Of a DNA stretch of 64,000 bases, positions 1 to 7,967 are shown piece after piece (position 1 is the stretch's first letter; each line of letters begins with the position of its first letter). Where the stretch lies: contig NZ_JAHHZS010000019.1 of the NCBI RefSeq assembly GCF_022606295.1, forward strand, positions 1 to 64,000. The letters run 5' to 3'. The translations under genes and the position numbers were made by a program. The notes beneath the pieces were generated by a model that was not told the origin of the DNA, ran no database searches, and saw only the letters and a list, made by a program, of their open reading frames with translations. This DNA is from Arthrobacter bambusae. GTDB taxonomy: Bacteria; Actinomycetota; Actinomycetes; Actinomycetales; Micrococcaceae.

Positions 1-18
1 TTCGCTTCCCTTCCGACG

Positions 19-102
19 CTCGCTCACTTATGTGGGTGCTTTTGGAAACCCTCGCTCACTCATGTGAGCGGGCGTCGGGCCGGGAGGGCTTGTTTGTGAG
101 CG
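19..102. repeat. GTGAGCG/CGCTCAC palindromic repeat block
   Basis: Three copies of the 7-bp core CGCTCAC or its complement GTGAGCG lie within 85 bp, at 21-27, 53-59 with 64-70, and 96-102. The middle pair forms a hairpin with a 4-nt loop. The same core with similar flanks recurs at 2250-2435, so this is a local repeat family. It sits directly upstream of the first gene. Its role is unknown. Confidence 0.6.
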
Positions 103-120
103 AGCGTTTAGGGTTGAGGG

Positions 121-426
121 ATGCCGTCGTTCCAGACCAAGTTGAAGATCACCGGGCTCAAGCCGGGCAATCCGCCGGAATCGGTCATGGCCGCTGCGCT
201 CGAGGCCTTGGAAACCCGGCACCACGTGGAATCCAAGCATCTGGACATTGTTGGCGGCGTCGCCCAGATCAGCCTCCGCTTCCTGGTGGAGCCGCGCGAC
301 TACTTAGGTGAGAACAGCGAGGCCCGCGCGTCGGCAGCCATGATGCGTGACGCCGTCGAGCGCGTAGCACTCACAGGGAACCTTTACGTGCTGCGCCGCC
401 AGCGGGGGAAATGGTCGCCGGTTTGA
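121..426 (+). CDS. conserved hypothetical protein, 101 aa
   Basis: I do not recognise a family. The 101-residue product has no signal peptide or membrane segment. It looks like a compact alpha/beta domain with alternating charged and hydrophobic residues (SFQTKLKITGL near the start, DIVGGVAQISLRFLVEP in the middle), and the C-terminus is basic. G/C-rich third positions support coding. The ATG is 19 bp after the last copy of the upstream repeat. The next gene, a DedA protein, is convergent and ends 20 bp away, so this appears monocistronic. Confidence 0.6.
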   Translation: MPSFQTKLKITGLKPGNPPESVMAAALEALETRHHVESKHLDIVGGVAQISLRFLVEPRDYLGENSEARASAAMMRDAVERVALTGNLYVLRRQRGKWSPV

Positions 427-445
427 GCCCGACGGCGGGACGCGC

Positions 446-1075
446 CTAAAGGTGCGGCGGCTCGCCCGGCTCGTCCACTGGCGAGCGGTCGCCTCGGCGA
501 CGGGTGACGAGCACGCCAACCACGATGCCGATCAGCAGCCCCACGCCGACGCCGATCAGTGAGCTCGCCCAGAAGGGAAGCTTCGTCGTCGAACCGGCCA
601 AATAGCCCAGTTCTATCTGCCACGCGGCCCACAACAGCCCGCCCAAGCCAGCGCAGAGACTGAACCCGCGCGAGGAAACGTCGGCAATTCCCGCAGCCGC
701 CGATGCCGCAAGCCGGCCTCCCAAAATGAACCGGCCGCCGATAATCCCGCCATAAGTGGAGGAGCGGCCGGCCTTGGCGATGGCCTGATGGATGCCCCGG
801 TGGACTTTGCGGCCCCAAGACCAGCGGTCCAGGACATGTCCCAGACGGCGCTTGAAGAGCTGGAAAACGAGGATGTCGCCCAGCCACGACGCGCCGGCGG
901 CCAACAAACCCAAGAGCCACGGGTTGACGCGGCCCTCCGCGGCCAGAGCCCCACCGGTGATCACCAGCATCCCGGACGGTATGGGCGGCAAGATCGCGTT
1001 GCCCACCACCATGGGGATGATCCAGACATAGATCGCTGCCCCCCAGCCTTCAGCGGTGGTGATGTCCATGGCCAC
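446..1075 (-). CDS. DedA/VTT-domain family membrane protein
   Basis: Integral membrane protein of about 209 residues. It has the DedA (SNARE-associated/VTT) pattern: an N-terminal helix with a PPIPSG re-entrant motif, then a central region with the GRFILGGRLAASAAAG signature (the family's G-x-R-F-x-P-x-x-R region) and two C-terminal membrane helices ending in a charged tail. DedA proteins act as lipid scramblase-like or proton-coupled transporters of undecaprenyl phosphate or phospholipids; which one this is cannot be told from sequence. The start is GTG at 1075 or ATG at 1069. The divergent neighbour is a macro-domain gene. Confidence 0.75.
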   Translation of the reverse strand: MAMDITTAEGWGAAIYVWIIPMVVGNAILPPIPSGMLVITGGALAAEGRVNPWLLGLLAAGASWLGDILVFQLFKRRLGHVLDRWSWGRKVHRGIHQAIAKAGRSSTYGGIIGGRFILGGRLAASAAAGIADVSSRGFSLCAGLGGLLWAAWQIELGYLAGSTTKLPFWASSLIGVGVGLLIGIVVGVLVTRRRGDRSPVDEPGEPPHL

Positions 1076-1126
1076 AAATTACCCCACTTTGGTGCGTCCG
1101 CCGGAGCGCCGTGCAAGACTAGCGCC

Positions 1127-1636
1127 ATGCGGCTCGAAATCCTGCAAGGTGACATCACCACGCGCGACGTCGACGCGATCGTCAACGCCGCCAACTCGTC
1201 GTTGATGGGCGGCGGCGGAGTGGACGGTGCCATCCATCGCGCGGCTGGCAGACAGCTCCTGGCAGCGTGCATGGAGGTGCGGGAGGGGTATCCGCACGGA
1301 CTGCCAGTGGGCCAGGCTGTGGCCACCCCCGGGTTCAAATTGCCTGCACGGTGGGTGATCCACACCGTTGGCCCCAACCGGCACGCGGGCCAGAACGATC
1401 CGGAACTGCTCGCTTCTTGTTTCCGCGAAAGCCTGAAAGTGGCGGCCTCCCTCGGGGCGGGTTCCGTCGCGTTTCCCGCAATCAGCGCAGGGGTCTACGG
1501 CTGGGACCCGCGCGAAGTCGCCACTGTAGCGTTCGACGCCGTAAGCTCCAGCGAGCTGGAACTCGTCGAATTTGTGTTGTTCGGCGCAGAGACGACGGAG
1601 GTATTCCGGAGCGTGTTCGGGGCTTCGGGAGAGTAA
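1127..1636 (+). CDS. macro domain protein, probable O-acetyl-ADP-ribose deacetylase
   Basis: A single 169-residue macro domain. The ADP-ribose-binding signatures are visible: NAAN at residues 20-23, the glycine loop GGGGVDGAI at 28-36, and the later motif FPAISAGVYGW that contacts the distal ribose and diphosphate. Stand-alone macro proteins of this size (YmdB/MacroD-like) hydrolyse O-acetyl-ADP-ribose or remove ADP-ribose from acidic residues. I chose the ATG at 1127 because family similarity begins there (MRLEILQGDI); the frame stays open upstream, but that part does not resemble the family. Cytoplasmic and probably monocistronic. Confidence 0.88.
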   Translation: MRLEILQGDITTRDVDAIVNAANSSLMGGGGVDGAIHRAAGRQLLAACMEVREGYPHGLPVGQAVATPGFKLPARWVIHTVGPNRHAGQNDPELLASCFRESLKVAASLGAGSVAFPAISAGVYGWDPREVATVAFDAVSSSELELVEFVLFGAETTEVFRSVFGASGE

Positions 1637-1679
1637 GGGAAGCGCGCGGACTTTCGCGGGCGGGCTTTCGCGGGTGGCG

Positions 1680-2120
1680 TCAGGCGGACTGCGCCTCAAG
1701 CACGGACTTCAGCTGCGCGAGCTGGCCGACTTCCGACTCCATGGTCTTGGTGATCATCGAACCCATGAGCTTCATGAAGCCCTTGGGCTGGAGGTCCAAG
1801 GCAAAGCGTACGGTCGTGCCGCCGTCGTTCTCGTTCAGGGTGAAGGACCCCGTTGGGCGGGCCGGGCCGGCAATGACCTGGAAATCGAGTCGCTTGCCCG
1901 GCTGGGCCGCGATGACCTCATAGTCGCCGGCGATCGTGCGGCCACCGGGGCCTGCCATCGTCTGGGAGTAAACAGCACCCTTGTTGCCTGCTTCTCCGCT
2001 TGCGAGGGCGACAGTCTTCACACCCGGACGCCACAGCTTGTTGTTCAGCCCGTCCGCCAGGAAGGCGTAGACGTCGTTTGCGGGGCGGTTGATCGAGACT
2101 TCGTTTTCAGCGTGGGCCAT
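1680..2120 (-). CDS. SRPBCC family protein (polyketide cyclase/START-like)
   Basis: A 146-residue protein with the SRPBCC fold: N-terminal strand (NEVSINRPANDVYAFLAD), a central sheet with GDYEVIAAQPGKRLDFQV, and a long C-terminal helix (GFMKLMGSMITKTMESEVGQL). Members bind hydrophobic ligands in a deep cavity; the ligand here is unknown. The ATG at 2120 is preferred because residues upstream do not fit the fold. It is transcribed alone, convergent with the macro gene, and its upstream region runs into the repeat block at 2250-2435. Confidence 0.75.
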   Translation of the reverse strand: MAHAENEVSINRPANDVYAFLADGLNNKLWRPGVKTVALASGEAGNKGAVYSQTMAGPGGRTIAGDYEVIAAQPGKRLDFQVIAGPARPTGSFTLNENDGGTTVRFALDLQPKGFMKLMGSMITKTMESEVGQLAQLKSVLEAQSA

Positions 2121-2249
2121 GTGGTTCCTTTTCGCGAGACCGAACACCGCCCGCGGTCTTTGGGCCGGCAAAACCGAGCATATACGCCCGGTCCCGTCGG
2201 CATTGTTGAACGCGCCATTGTTTCGCCGCCGCGGCCCGGGGCGCCCGAC

Positions 2250-2435
2250 GCCCGCTCACGTATGTGGGTGTTTGGCCGCACGCCCGCTCAGCTATGTGGC
2301 TGTTTGGCCGCACCCTCGCTCACGTAACCACAAGGTGGACATGTTCCCCAGCTTGGGTGAGCGAGGGTTTGGGGGAAGGGCGCCATATGTGAGCGAGGGT
2401 TTGGGGAAAGGGCGCCATAAGTGAGCGGGCGTTAG
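2250..2435. repeat. tandem and inverted GTGAGCG/CGCTCAC repeat cluster
   Basis: Two near-identical units of about 31 bp (CCCGCTCA..TATGTGG.TG then TTTGGCC) lie at 2251-2312. A further CGCTCAC follows at 2317. Then come opposite-strand copies (GTGAGCGAGGGTTTGG) at 2357-2372 and two units of about 32 bp beginning GGGCGCCATA at 2378 and 2411. The two halves form an imperfect large inverted repeat. The last copy runs into the stop codon of the pseudouridine synthase gene. The rest of the 311-bp gap (2121-2249) shows no gene. Confidence 0.7.
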
Positions 2436-3379
2436 GCGGGGAGGGCTTCGCTCAACTGAAGGCGGCTGCGGTACTCCACAGGTTGCTTGCTGATGGGATC
2501 AACGAAGCGGATGCCGCGGGCCAACAACTGCAGGGGCTTGGAGTAGTCGTCCGGGGCCTTGTCCAGGAGTTCGGGGTAGAACGCGTCGTTCACGATCCCG
2601 AGCCCGAGCGAGGCCATGTGCACGCGAAGCTGGTGGGTCTTGCCGGTGTGGGGCTCAAGGCGGTACAGCGCCCGGCGAGTGGTGCCGCCGTCGTGAGTGC
2701 CGCCGTCGAACGTTTTCAGCAGCTCAATGCGGGTCTCCGCGTTGGGTTCGCCGTCGATCACTTCGGCGAGGAGGTAGCTCCGGGATTTGGTCATGCGGTT
2801 GCGCACGACGGCGGGGAGCTCGACGGCGGGAAAGCCCGCGGCGGGTGCGGCGGCGGAGACACACTCGTACTCCTTTTGCACCTGCCGTTTTTCGAAGAGC
2901 ACCTGGTACTTGCCGCGGGTCTCCGGATTGGTGGAAAGCAGCAACACTCCGGCGGTCATACGGTCGAGCCGGTGCATCGGGATGAGGTCCGGCAGGTCGA
3001 GCTGGTTCCGGAGCCGGACGAGCGCGGACTCCTGGATGTACGTGCCGCCCGGGGTGGTGGGCAGGAAATGCGGCTTGTCGACGACAAGGAGATGCTCGTC
3101 TTGGTGCAGGATGCTGATCTCCACTGGCATCCGCGTCTCCGGCGGGAGGGTGCGGTAGTACCAAATGAAGGTGTGCTCTTCGAGGGGAGTGCAGCGGTCA
3201 AGGGGCGCGCCGCCCTCGCCGACGATTTCGCCGGCGTCGAACCTGTCTTCGATGCCCTGGGGGTCGATATGTCCCCAGCGGTGCATCATGTAGTCCATCG
3301 CGGTGTCCCAAGGTCCCTCGTCCGGGAGGCGCAGGCGGGTGGCGTTGACGCCGTCGCGCACTGGAAGGGGGGATTGCAT
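2432..3379 (-). CDS. RluA-family RNA pseudouridine synthase
   Basis: A 315-residue protein with the RluA-family catalytic motif HRLDR near residues 136-140; its Asp is the nucleophile that isomerises uridine to pseudouridine. The N-terminus (WDTAMDYMMHRWGH) resembles the start of actinobacterial 23S rRNA pseudouridine synthases rather than a full S4 domain. The mid-domain VDKPHFLPTTPGG and C-terminal TGKTHQLRVHMASLGLGIVND are standard family blocks. The specific target uridine cannot be assigned. Start is ATG 3379 or GTG 3382. The stop codon lies in a repeat copy. Confidence 0.85.
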   Translation of the reverse strand: MQSPLPVRDGVNATRLRLPDEGPWDTAMDYMMHRWGHIDPQGIEDRFDAGEIVGEGGAPLDRCTPLEEHTFIWYYRTLPPETRMPVEISILHQDEHLLVVDKPHFLPTTPGGTYIQESALVRLRNQLDLPDLIPMHRLDRMTAGVLLLSTNPETRGKYQVLFEKRQVQKEYECVSAAAPAAGFPAVELPAVVRNRMTKSRSYLLAEVIDGEPNAETRIELLKTFDGGTHDGGTTRRALYRLEPHTGKTHQLRVHMASLGLGIVNDAFYPELLDKAPDDYSKPLQLLARGIRFVDPISKQPVEYRSRLQLSEALPA

Positions 3380-3394
3380 CACCGGTCTATTCTA

Positions 3395-3421
3395 CCGGGG
3401 CCGCAACAAGGGCGGCCCCGG
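3395..3421. terminator. GC-rich hairpin between phosphoesterase and pseudouridine synthase genes
   Basis: Ten-base perfect arms (CCGGGGCCGC and GCGGCCCCGG) are separated by a 7-nt loop. The hairpin lies between the stop of the phosphoesterase gene and the start of the downstream minus-strand gene. There is no T-run, so if it terminates transcription it is of the U-less type common in high-GC bacteria. Confidence 0.4.
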
Positions 3422-3432
3422 GGCCCAAACAC

Positions 3433-5175
3433 CTAATACGTTGTGCCGCCGGGCAAGGTGACGGGTTTGAGGGGTTGCTGGTCGAAGTTGAAGTCGTTCA
3501 CCAAATTGCCGAGCTGGGGGTTGTCCTCACGGACGCCGGGCCGCGGATCGGGGCGTCCGTCGGTGGCCGGGTCGAGGCGTTGGCCGTGGAGGAAATCGTC
3601 TTCGATGAACTTGGCGTAGGCGTCGTGGCTGAGGACTTGGTGGTCGATGTTGCCCTGTTTGGCGTAGGGGCTGATGACGATTCCCGGGACCCGGAGGCCG
3701 TAGCCGTTTTGGTCCACGGTGGGCGGGGTGACGTGGTCGTAGAAACCGCCCCAGTCATCCCACGAGAGGAAAATGGCGGTGCTGTTCCAATCCGGGCCCG
3801 ACATGACTGCATTGATGAGGCCCGTAACGTAGGCCTGACCGGTGCTGACTAGCGCCGGCGGGTGTTCGCTGACGGCTCCGGTGGGGTCGATCCAGCTCAC
3901 AGCGGGCAAGGTGCCTTTTTTGGCTGCGGTGTAGAAGTTGCTGAGGGACTGGATGTTGCCGAGCTGGCCGTCCTGCTTCACGGTGTCGAAGTAGGGTAGC
4001 GGATTCCAGATGCCCGGTGTCTTCGCGTTCTGCGCCACGGGAGCGCAGGTCATGGCTGCGTCGTCTTGGCAGTCCGGCTCGGTGCCGTTGAAGACGTAGT
4101 AGGCCCAGGGCACGTTCTGTTTGTGCAGCAGGTAGGTCAGGTCCGTCCAGGCGTAGTCAGGTGGAGCAAGGAGCTTGGCGGCGGCCAGGAGCTTTTGCTT
4201 GAGCGCGTCGGGGAGTGTTGCTTTGTCGATCGCGGCCTGGCAACTCGTATAGGAGTCCGAGCCGGCGCAGTTTTTCGTGATGATGGTGTGCAGTTGGGCG
4301 GCAATGTCCGGGGTGATCCCGGCCGCGGCGAGCGCGTCCTTGCAGGCCGTGTTCTGCAGGCCGGCCCGGCATTTGCCGATGATGGTGGACTGGATCGCGG
4401 AGGTGAAGTCCGGCGGGCTGCCCGGATTCTGGAGGGCGTTCACGCAGGATTGCGGATCGCCCGCCCGGCTGCATTTGGCCGACCATTCCGAGACCATGTA
4501 CAGGTGCGCGGGAAGGCTCCAGGATGCGTTGGGTTCGAACATATGGTCCTGCAACGTGAAGTCTTTGGCATACGCCCAGTAGTTGGGGATGTCGCGCGCA
4601 TCGTGGTAGCCCATGACATCGCTTTGCGTTCCGCCCGCGCAGCCTGGGGCATTGGGTGCGCAATTGCTTGCGGCTTTCTCGGCTTGGGCGATGAAGCCGT
4701 CCATTTTCCCGCCGTCGACGTCCGCCGTCGCGTTGTTCTGGCTGTGCGGGCCGCCGGAGTTCCGGTCAGAGGGGTCGTAGTAAGGTTTCACGCACGCGCC
4801 GTGGGCCGGATCCGGGACGCACACCGCCGGGGATCCGTTCTGCATCGGAATCCCGTCCGCTCCGGGGAACGTGCCGAAGTAGCTGTCGAACGAGCGGTTC
4901 TCCTGCATGATGACGATGACATGCTGGATCTTCGAGATGCCGGTATCCGCCGAGGTGCCTGCCGCGGCTCCGGCTGCAGCGGGTGTGCTGACCGCCACCC
5001 ATGACGTGGACCAGAATGCGCCGAAAAAGACGGCGGCGCCAACAATCGCGATGACCCCGACGATGGACAAGGCAGCGAGGCCCGGACGCCGTGAGGCCCA
5101 GGCCCGGATCCGCCGCCTGCGACGCCTGACTGGCCGGTCGGCTCCGGACTCAGCGGGCGGACTATTGAACCTCAT
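3433..5175 (-). CDS. membrane-anchored phosphoesterase (phospholipase C / acid phosphatase family, PF04185)
   Basis: A 580-residue protein with an Arg-rich cytoplasmic start (residues 17-30), one membrane segment or uncleaved signal (about 32-53) and an extracytoplasmic catalytic domain. The domain opens with the family signature [20 protein letters not shown] (about 84-103), and later has the [11 protein letters not shown] metal-site block and a C-terminal [14 protein letters not shown] block. Relatives hydrolyse phosphodiesters or monoesters such as phospholipids outside the cell. Several Cys pairs in the middle suggest disulfides. ATG 5175 is chosen because it starts the signal region; the open frame upstream has no family similarity. 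Confidence 0.85.
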   Translation of the reverse strand: MRFNSPPAESGADRPVRRRRRRIRAWASRRPGLAALSIVGVIAIVGAAVFFGAFWSTSWVAVSTPAAAGAAAGTSADTGISKIQHVIVIMQENRSFDSYFGTFPGADGIPMQNGSPAVCVPDPAHGACVKPYYDPSDRNSGGPHSQNNATADVDGGKMDGFIAQAEKAASNCAPNAPGCAGGTQSDVMGYHDARDIPNYWAYAKDFTLQDHMFEPNASWSLPAHLYMVSEWSAKCSRAGDPQSCVNALQNPGSPPDFTSAIQSTIIGKCRAGLQNTACKDALAAAGITPDIAAQLHTIITKNCAGSDSYTSCQAAIDKATLPDALKQKLLAAAKLLAPPDYAWTDLTYLLHKQNVPWAYYVFNGTEPDCQDDAAMTCAPVAQNAKTPGIWNPLPYFDTVKQDGQLGNIQSLSNFYTAAKKGTLPAVSWIDPTGAVSEHPPALVSTGQAYVTGLINAVMSGPDWNSTAIFLSWDDWGGFYDHVTPPTVDQNGYGLRVPGIVISPYAKQGNIDHQVLSHDAYAKFIEDDFLHGQRLDPATDGRPDPRPGVREDNPQLGNLVNDFNFDQQPLKPVTLPGGTTY

Positions 5176-5290
5176 CTTGCACCTCACGAACGGTGATACC
5201 CGCAGGGTACTCCTTCGCTGACCGCAGCGGTACAGGCTCGCATGACGCCCAATGACCGAGCCGCGCCATCCTCCGACGATAAAATAGTTC

Positions 5291-5320
5291 TTGACAATAA
5301 AAGTTGTCGGTGGCCAGAAT
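5291..5320 (+). promoter_or_regulatory. promoter and putative ArsR operator for the ArsR-SRPBCC operon
   Basis: A perfect -35 hexamer TTGACA (5291-5296) is followed after 18 bp by CAGAAT (5315-5320), a weak -10. The inverted repeat GACAA-N6-TTGTC (5293-5308) overlaps the -35 and is a plausible operator for the ArsR protein. The predicted transcription start falls at or next to the ATG at 5327, so the transcript may be leaderless. Inference from sequence only. Confidence 0.45.
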
Positions 5321-5326
5321 GGAAGC

Positions 5327-5959
5327 ATGTTGGACATCGAAGTGATCGAGGATCCCGCCGCGGCGGAAGCGTCGTTGGACCCGATCCGCACCCGTATTCT
5401 GCAGGAGCTTGTCGAGCCCGGTTCCGCCACGCAGCTGGCGGTCAAAGTGGGCCTCCCCCGGCAGAAAGTCAACTACCACCTCAAGGCCCTCGAGCGGCAT
5501 GGGCTCGTCGAACTTGTCGAGGAACGGAAGAAGGGCAACGTCACCGAACGCGTTTTGCGCGCGACGGCGGCGTCGTACCTGATCTCGCCGGTGGCGCTTG
5601 CATCCGTGGCGCCGGATCCCCGACGCTTCTCGGACCGCTTTTCCGCTTTCTGGCTCCTGGCCCTCGCGGCCCGGACCGTCCAGGAGATGGGCAAGCTGAT
5701 AGCAGGCGCCGCAGCGGCCAAGAAGACGCTTGCGAGCTTCGCGATCGACGGCGAGATCACCTTCCGCTCGGCGTCGGACCGCGCCGCTTTTGCCGAGGAG
5801 CTCGGCGTCGCGGTGACCCGGCTCGTGGGTAAGTACCACGACGGCGGAGCTGCCGCGGTGGCGAGCGGCGCGCGCAAGCACCGGCTCGTCGTCGTACTTC
5901 ATCCCGCGCTCAAGACAAACACGCAGCACTCTCCAGAAAAGGAACAGGACAATGACTGA
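5327..5959 (+). CDS. ArsR-family winged-helix transcriptional regulator
   Basis: A 210-residue regulator. The N-terminal winged helix spans roughly residues 15-75 ([19 protein letters not shown], then the recognition helix [20 protein letters not shown]). No metal-binding Cys motif is seen, so a metal sensor is unlikely. The rest is a helical effector or dimer domain. The gene overlaps the next ORF by 8 nt, so it is translated with the SRPBCC/AHSA1-like protein. This ArsR-SRPBCC pairing is very common in actinobacteria. It probably represses its own operon through the GACAA/TTGTC repeat. Confidence 0.8.
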   Translation: MLDIEVIEDPAAAEASLDPIRTRILQELVEPGSATQLAVKVGLPRQKVNYHLKALERHGLVELVEERKKGNVTERVLRATAASYLISPVALASVAPDPRRFSDRFSAFWLLALAARTVQEMGKLIAGAAAAKKTLASFAIDGEITFRSASDRAAFAEELGVAVTRLVGKYHDGGAAAVASGARKHRLVVVLHPALKTNTQHSPEKEQDND

Positions 5960-6644
5960 CAACCGTGAATTCGAAATCGTGGCCGACACCGAACTGCCCG
6001 GCACTCCTGAACGGGTCTGGCAGGCTGTCACCCAGGACACCTCGGCCTGGATGTTCCCCACCGATCAGTGGCCGGCCGTGAAAACCGTCGACGAATACCC
6101 CACCCACCTCGTGACCCGGATGGAGGGGCCGGACGGCTGGTTCAACCAGCTCGAGCACGTACTCGAACCGCTCGACGGCGGCCGGGCCAAGCTGCACTAT
6201 GTCCACAGTGGCATCTTCGCGGACAACTGGGAGGGGCAGTACGACGGCGCCAGCAAGCACACCGAGTTCTACCTGCACACCCTGGGCCAGTACCTTCAGT
6301 ACTTCGACGGCAAGCCTGTGGTCTTCACCGACATCCAGGGTCCGGCGGCCTCGCAGACGCCCGACGGTTTCGTGAAGCTGAAGAAAGCGCTCGGCGTGGA
6401 CGGTATTGCGCAGGCTTCAACGGTTCAGGTGGACGTCGACGGCGTGGGGCGGCTGAGCGGAGAGCTCGACTTCTCCAACCAGCACTTCCTGGGCCTGCGG
6501 ACCGCCGACACGCTGTACCGCTTCTTCGGCCGCCACTCCTTCGGAGCCCCCGTGGGCATGACGGTGCACGATTTCAGCGGCAGCGGCGATTCCGAACTGA
6601 CCGCCAAGGCCTGGGGCGGGTTCCTGGAGACGGTGTACGCCTAA
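5952..6644 (+). CDS. SRPBCC domain protein (AHSA1-like)
   Basis: A 230-residue protein beginning with the typical START-like strand (FEIVADTELPGTPERVWQAV), followed by WMFP and the later block GPDGWFNQLEHVLEPLDGG. It belongs to the activator-of-Hsp90-ATPase-like SRPBCC group, but no chaperone link can be claimed. Its ATG lies inside the last codons of the ArsR gene (8-nt overlap), with a purine-rich GGAACAGGA ribosome site just upstream. Expression is therefore coupled to the regulator. Ligand unknown; cytoplasmic. Confidence 0.78.
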   Translation: MTDNREFEIVADTELPGTPERVWQAVTQDTSAWMFPTDQWPAVKTVDEYPTHLVTRMEGPDGWFNQLEHVLEPLDGGRAKLHYVHSGIFADNWEGQYDGASKHTEFYLHTLGQYLQYFDGKPVVFTDIQGPAASQTPDGFVKLKKALGVDGIAQASTVQVDVDGVGRLSGELDFSNQHFLGLRTADTLYRFFGRHSFGAPVGMTVHDFSGSGDSELTAKAWGGFLETVYA

Positions 6645-6667
6645 GTCCTCCGACGCGTAGAACGCGC

Positions 6668-6727
6668 CGACGCGCAAATGGCCTGGCGACCCCGGAATTC
6701 CGTGGTCGCCAGGCCTTTTGCGCGTCG
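6668..6727. terminator. bidirectional intrinsic terminator between convergent SRPBCC and TetR genes
   Basis: A 12-bp perfect stem, GGCCTGGCGACC at 6680-6691 with its complement at 6704-6715, is followed by TTTT. The flanks also pair (CGACGCGCAAA with TTTGCGCGTCG), extending the hairpin to about 60 bp. It sits between two convergent genes and has A/T runs on both sides, as expected for a shared terminator. Confidence 0.75.
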
Positions 6728-6743
6728 CAGGGCAATTCGGGCG

Positions 6744-7316
6744 TCATTGCCAGCCGCGCGCCACCGCATCCAACGCCGCGGCGTAGATCCCTTCCCAATC
6801 GGTTCCGGAGTCATTCATGTTCGCCAATTCCAGGCTCACCAGTCCGTGGACCTGCCCCCAGATGGACATGGCGATCGTTGCGGCATCATCGCGGCGAATA
6901 GTCCCCGTTTCCTGTGCGGCATTCACGGCTTCCACCAGCGGAAGCATGGCTTCCGAGGCGACTGCCGGCGTCGGGCTGCAGTCCACATAGCCGGCGAGGG
7001 TGCCGCCAAACATGAGCCGATACAAGGCCGGGTGTTCCAGCGCCCAGGAGCGGTAGGCGCGGCCCAGGTCTCGGAGGCCGCCGCTTTCGGCGAGCCGCTG
7101 CGAGTCGCCGAAAGAGCGGAATCCGTCATCGACGGCGGCCGTCAGCAACTGGGCCTTGCCTCCGAAAAGCGAGTAGATCGCCGTCGTTGAGGTCTGGGCT
7201 GCCGCGGCAACGTCCCGGAGCGTGACTCGCGCGGGACCATCCCGGTCCACGAGCTCGGCGGTTACCTGAAGGAGCCGCTGCCGGACGAGCTGGTCATGAA
7301 CGATGGGTCTTGCCAT
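6744..7316 (-). CDS. TetR/AcrR-family transcriptional regulator
   Basis: A 190-residue repressor. The N-terminal TetR helix-turn-helix covers about residues 10-55 (VTLRDVAAAAQTSTTAIYSL with FGGKAQLL). The C-terminal domain has the WALEHPALYRLMFGG block of the TetR_C subgroup. It is divergent from the DUF4188 gene, and the 90-bp gap contains an inverted repeat at 7327-7362. The simplest model is control of both genes. ATG 7316 is chosen since residues upstream do not match the family and would place the operator inside the coding region. Confidence 0.82.
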   Translation of the reverse strand: MARPIVHDQLVRQRLLQVTAELVDRDGPARVTLRDVAAAAQTSTTAIYSLFGGKAQLLTAAVDDGFRSFGDSQRLAESGGLRDLGRAYRSWALEHPALYRLMFGGTLAGYVDCSPTPAVASEAMLPLVEAVNAAQETGTIRRDDAATIAMSIWGQVHGLVSLELANMNDSGTDWEGIYAAALDAVARGWQ

Positions 7317-7326
7317 GCCATCAAGT

Positions 7327-7362
7327 GTTTCATAACATTGTTTCGTAACGACGTTATGAAAC
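7327..7362. promoter_or_regulatory. TetR operator: GTTTCATAAC / GTTATGAAAC with central half-site
   Basis: GTTTCATAAC (7327-7336), GTTTCGTAAC (7340-7349) and GTTATGAAAC (7353-7362) are spaced exactly 13 bp apart. The outer two are perfect inverted copies and the middle one is near-palindromic. The regular spacing suits two overlapping TetR dimers. It lies between the divergent TetR and DUF4188 genes. Confidence 0.65.
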
Positions 7363-7408
7363 TTGACCAGCGGAACTTGAGCTACCGCTCCCAGACCGAA
7401 GGATTCAG

Positions 7409-7897
7409 ATGGCACAGGAAATCTTCCCCGGACGCTTCACGGCGGACACCGGGCGCGAGTCGGTGACCGTATTCCTTATCGGAATGCGGGCCAACCGTTG
7501 GTGGAAGATCGGCAAGGTGGCTCGCGTGGCCTCGGCGATGCCCACCATGCTCCGCCATCTCGCCGAGCATACGGAGTCCGGGATGCTCGGCTGCGAACAG
7601 TGGCTCGGGCGCACCACCATGTTGCTCAGCTATTGGGAGAGCCCAGAGCATCTCAGGCGCTTCGCCGCGGACGGGGATTCGCCGCATTTGGGGCCGTGGC
7701 GACGTTTCATGAAGGAAGTCTCGGGAAGTGGTGACATCGGCGTGTGGCACGAGACCTATCAGGTGCCGGCGTCGGGAATCGAGGTGGTGTACAACGGCAT
7801 GCCGCAGTTTGGCCTGGCCAAAGCCACCTCGCATGTCCCGGTCGGTCCCGGCAGCAACACCGCCAAGCAGCGCATGGGCTCCGGGCGACCCAACTGA
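7409..7897 (+). CDS. DUF4188 family protein (monooxygenase-like, ferredoxin fold)
   Basis: A 162-residue protein of the DUF4188 group. Family blocks are VTVFLIGMRANRWWKIGK near the start, GCEQWLGRTTMLLSYW in the middle and HLRRFAADG...GPWRRF later. These proteins are often annotated as monooxygenase family or related to phenylacetaldoxime dehydratase; no reaction has been firmly established to my knowledge. It is divergent from a TetR gene with a shared operator, which suggests induction by a small molecule. GAAGGA upstream can serve as ribosome site. Confidence 0.75.
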   Translation: MAQEIFPGRFTADTGRESVTVFLIGMRANRWWKIGKVARVASAMPTMLRHLAEHTESGMLGCEQWLGRTTMLLSYWESPEHLRRFAADGDSPHLGPWRRFMKEVSGSGDIGVWHETYQVPASGIEVVYNGMPQFGLAKATSHVPVGPGSNTAKQRMGSGRPN

Positions 7898-7945
7898 CTC
7901 GCAATAAATGTCGTTCTGAGCCTTCAAAACGACAACGAATGCGAG
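7898..7945. terminator. hairpin between convergent DUF4188 and MocR genes
   Basis: Nested inverted repeats CTCGCA (7898-7903) / TGCGAG (7940-7945) and TGTCGTT (7909-7915) / AACGACA (7928-7934) form a stem with internal loops in the gap between two converging genes. There is a short A/T-rich loop and no clear T-run. Confidence 0.5.
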
Positions 7946-7967
7946 CTAGTTGGGGGAGACGCGGGAT

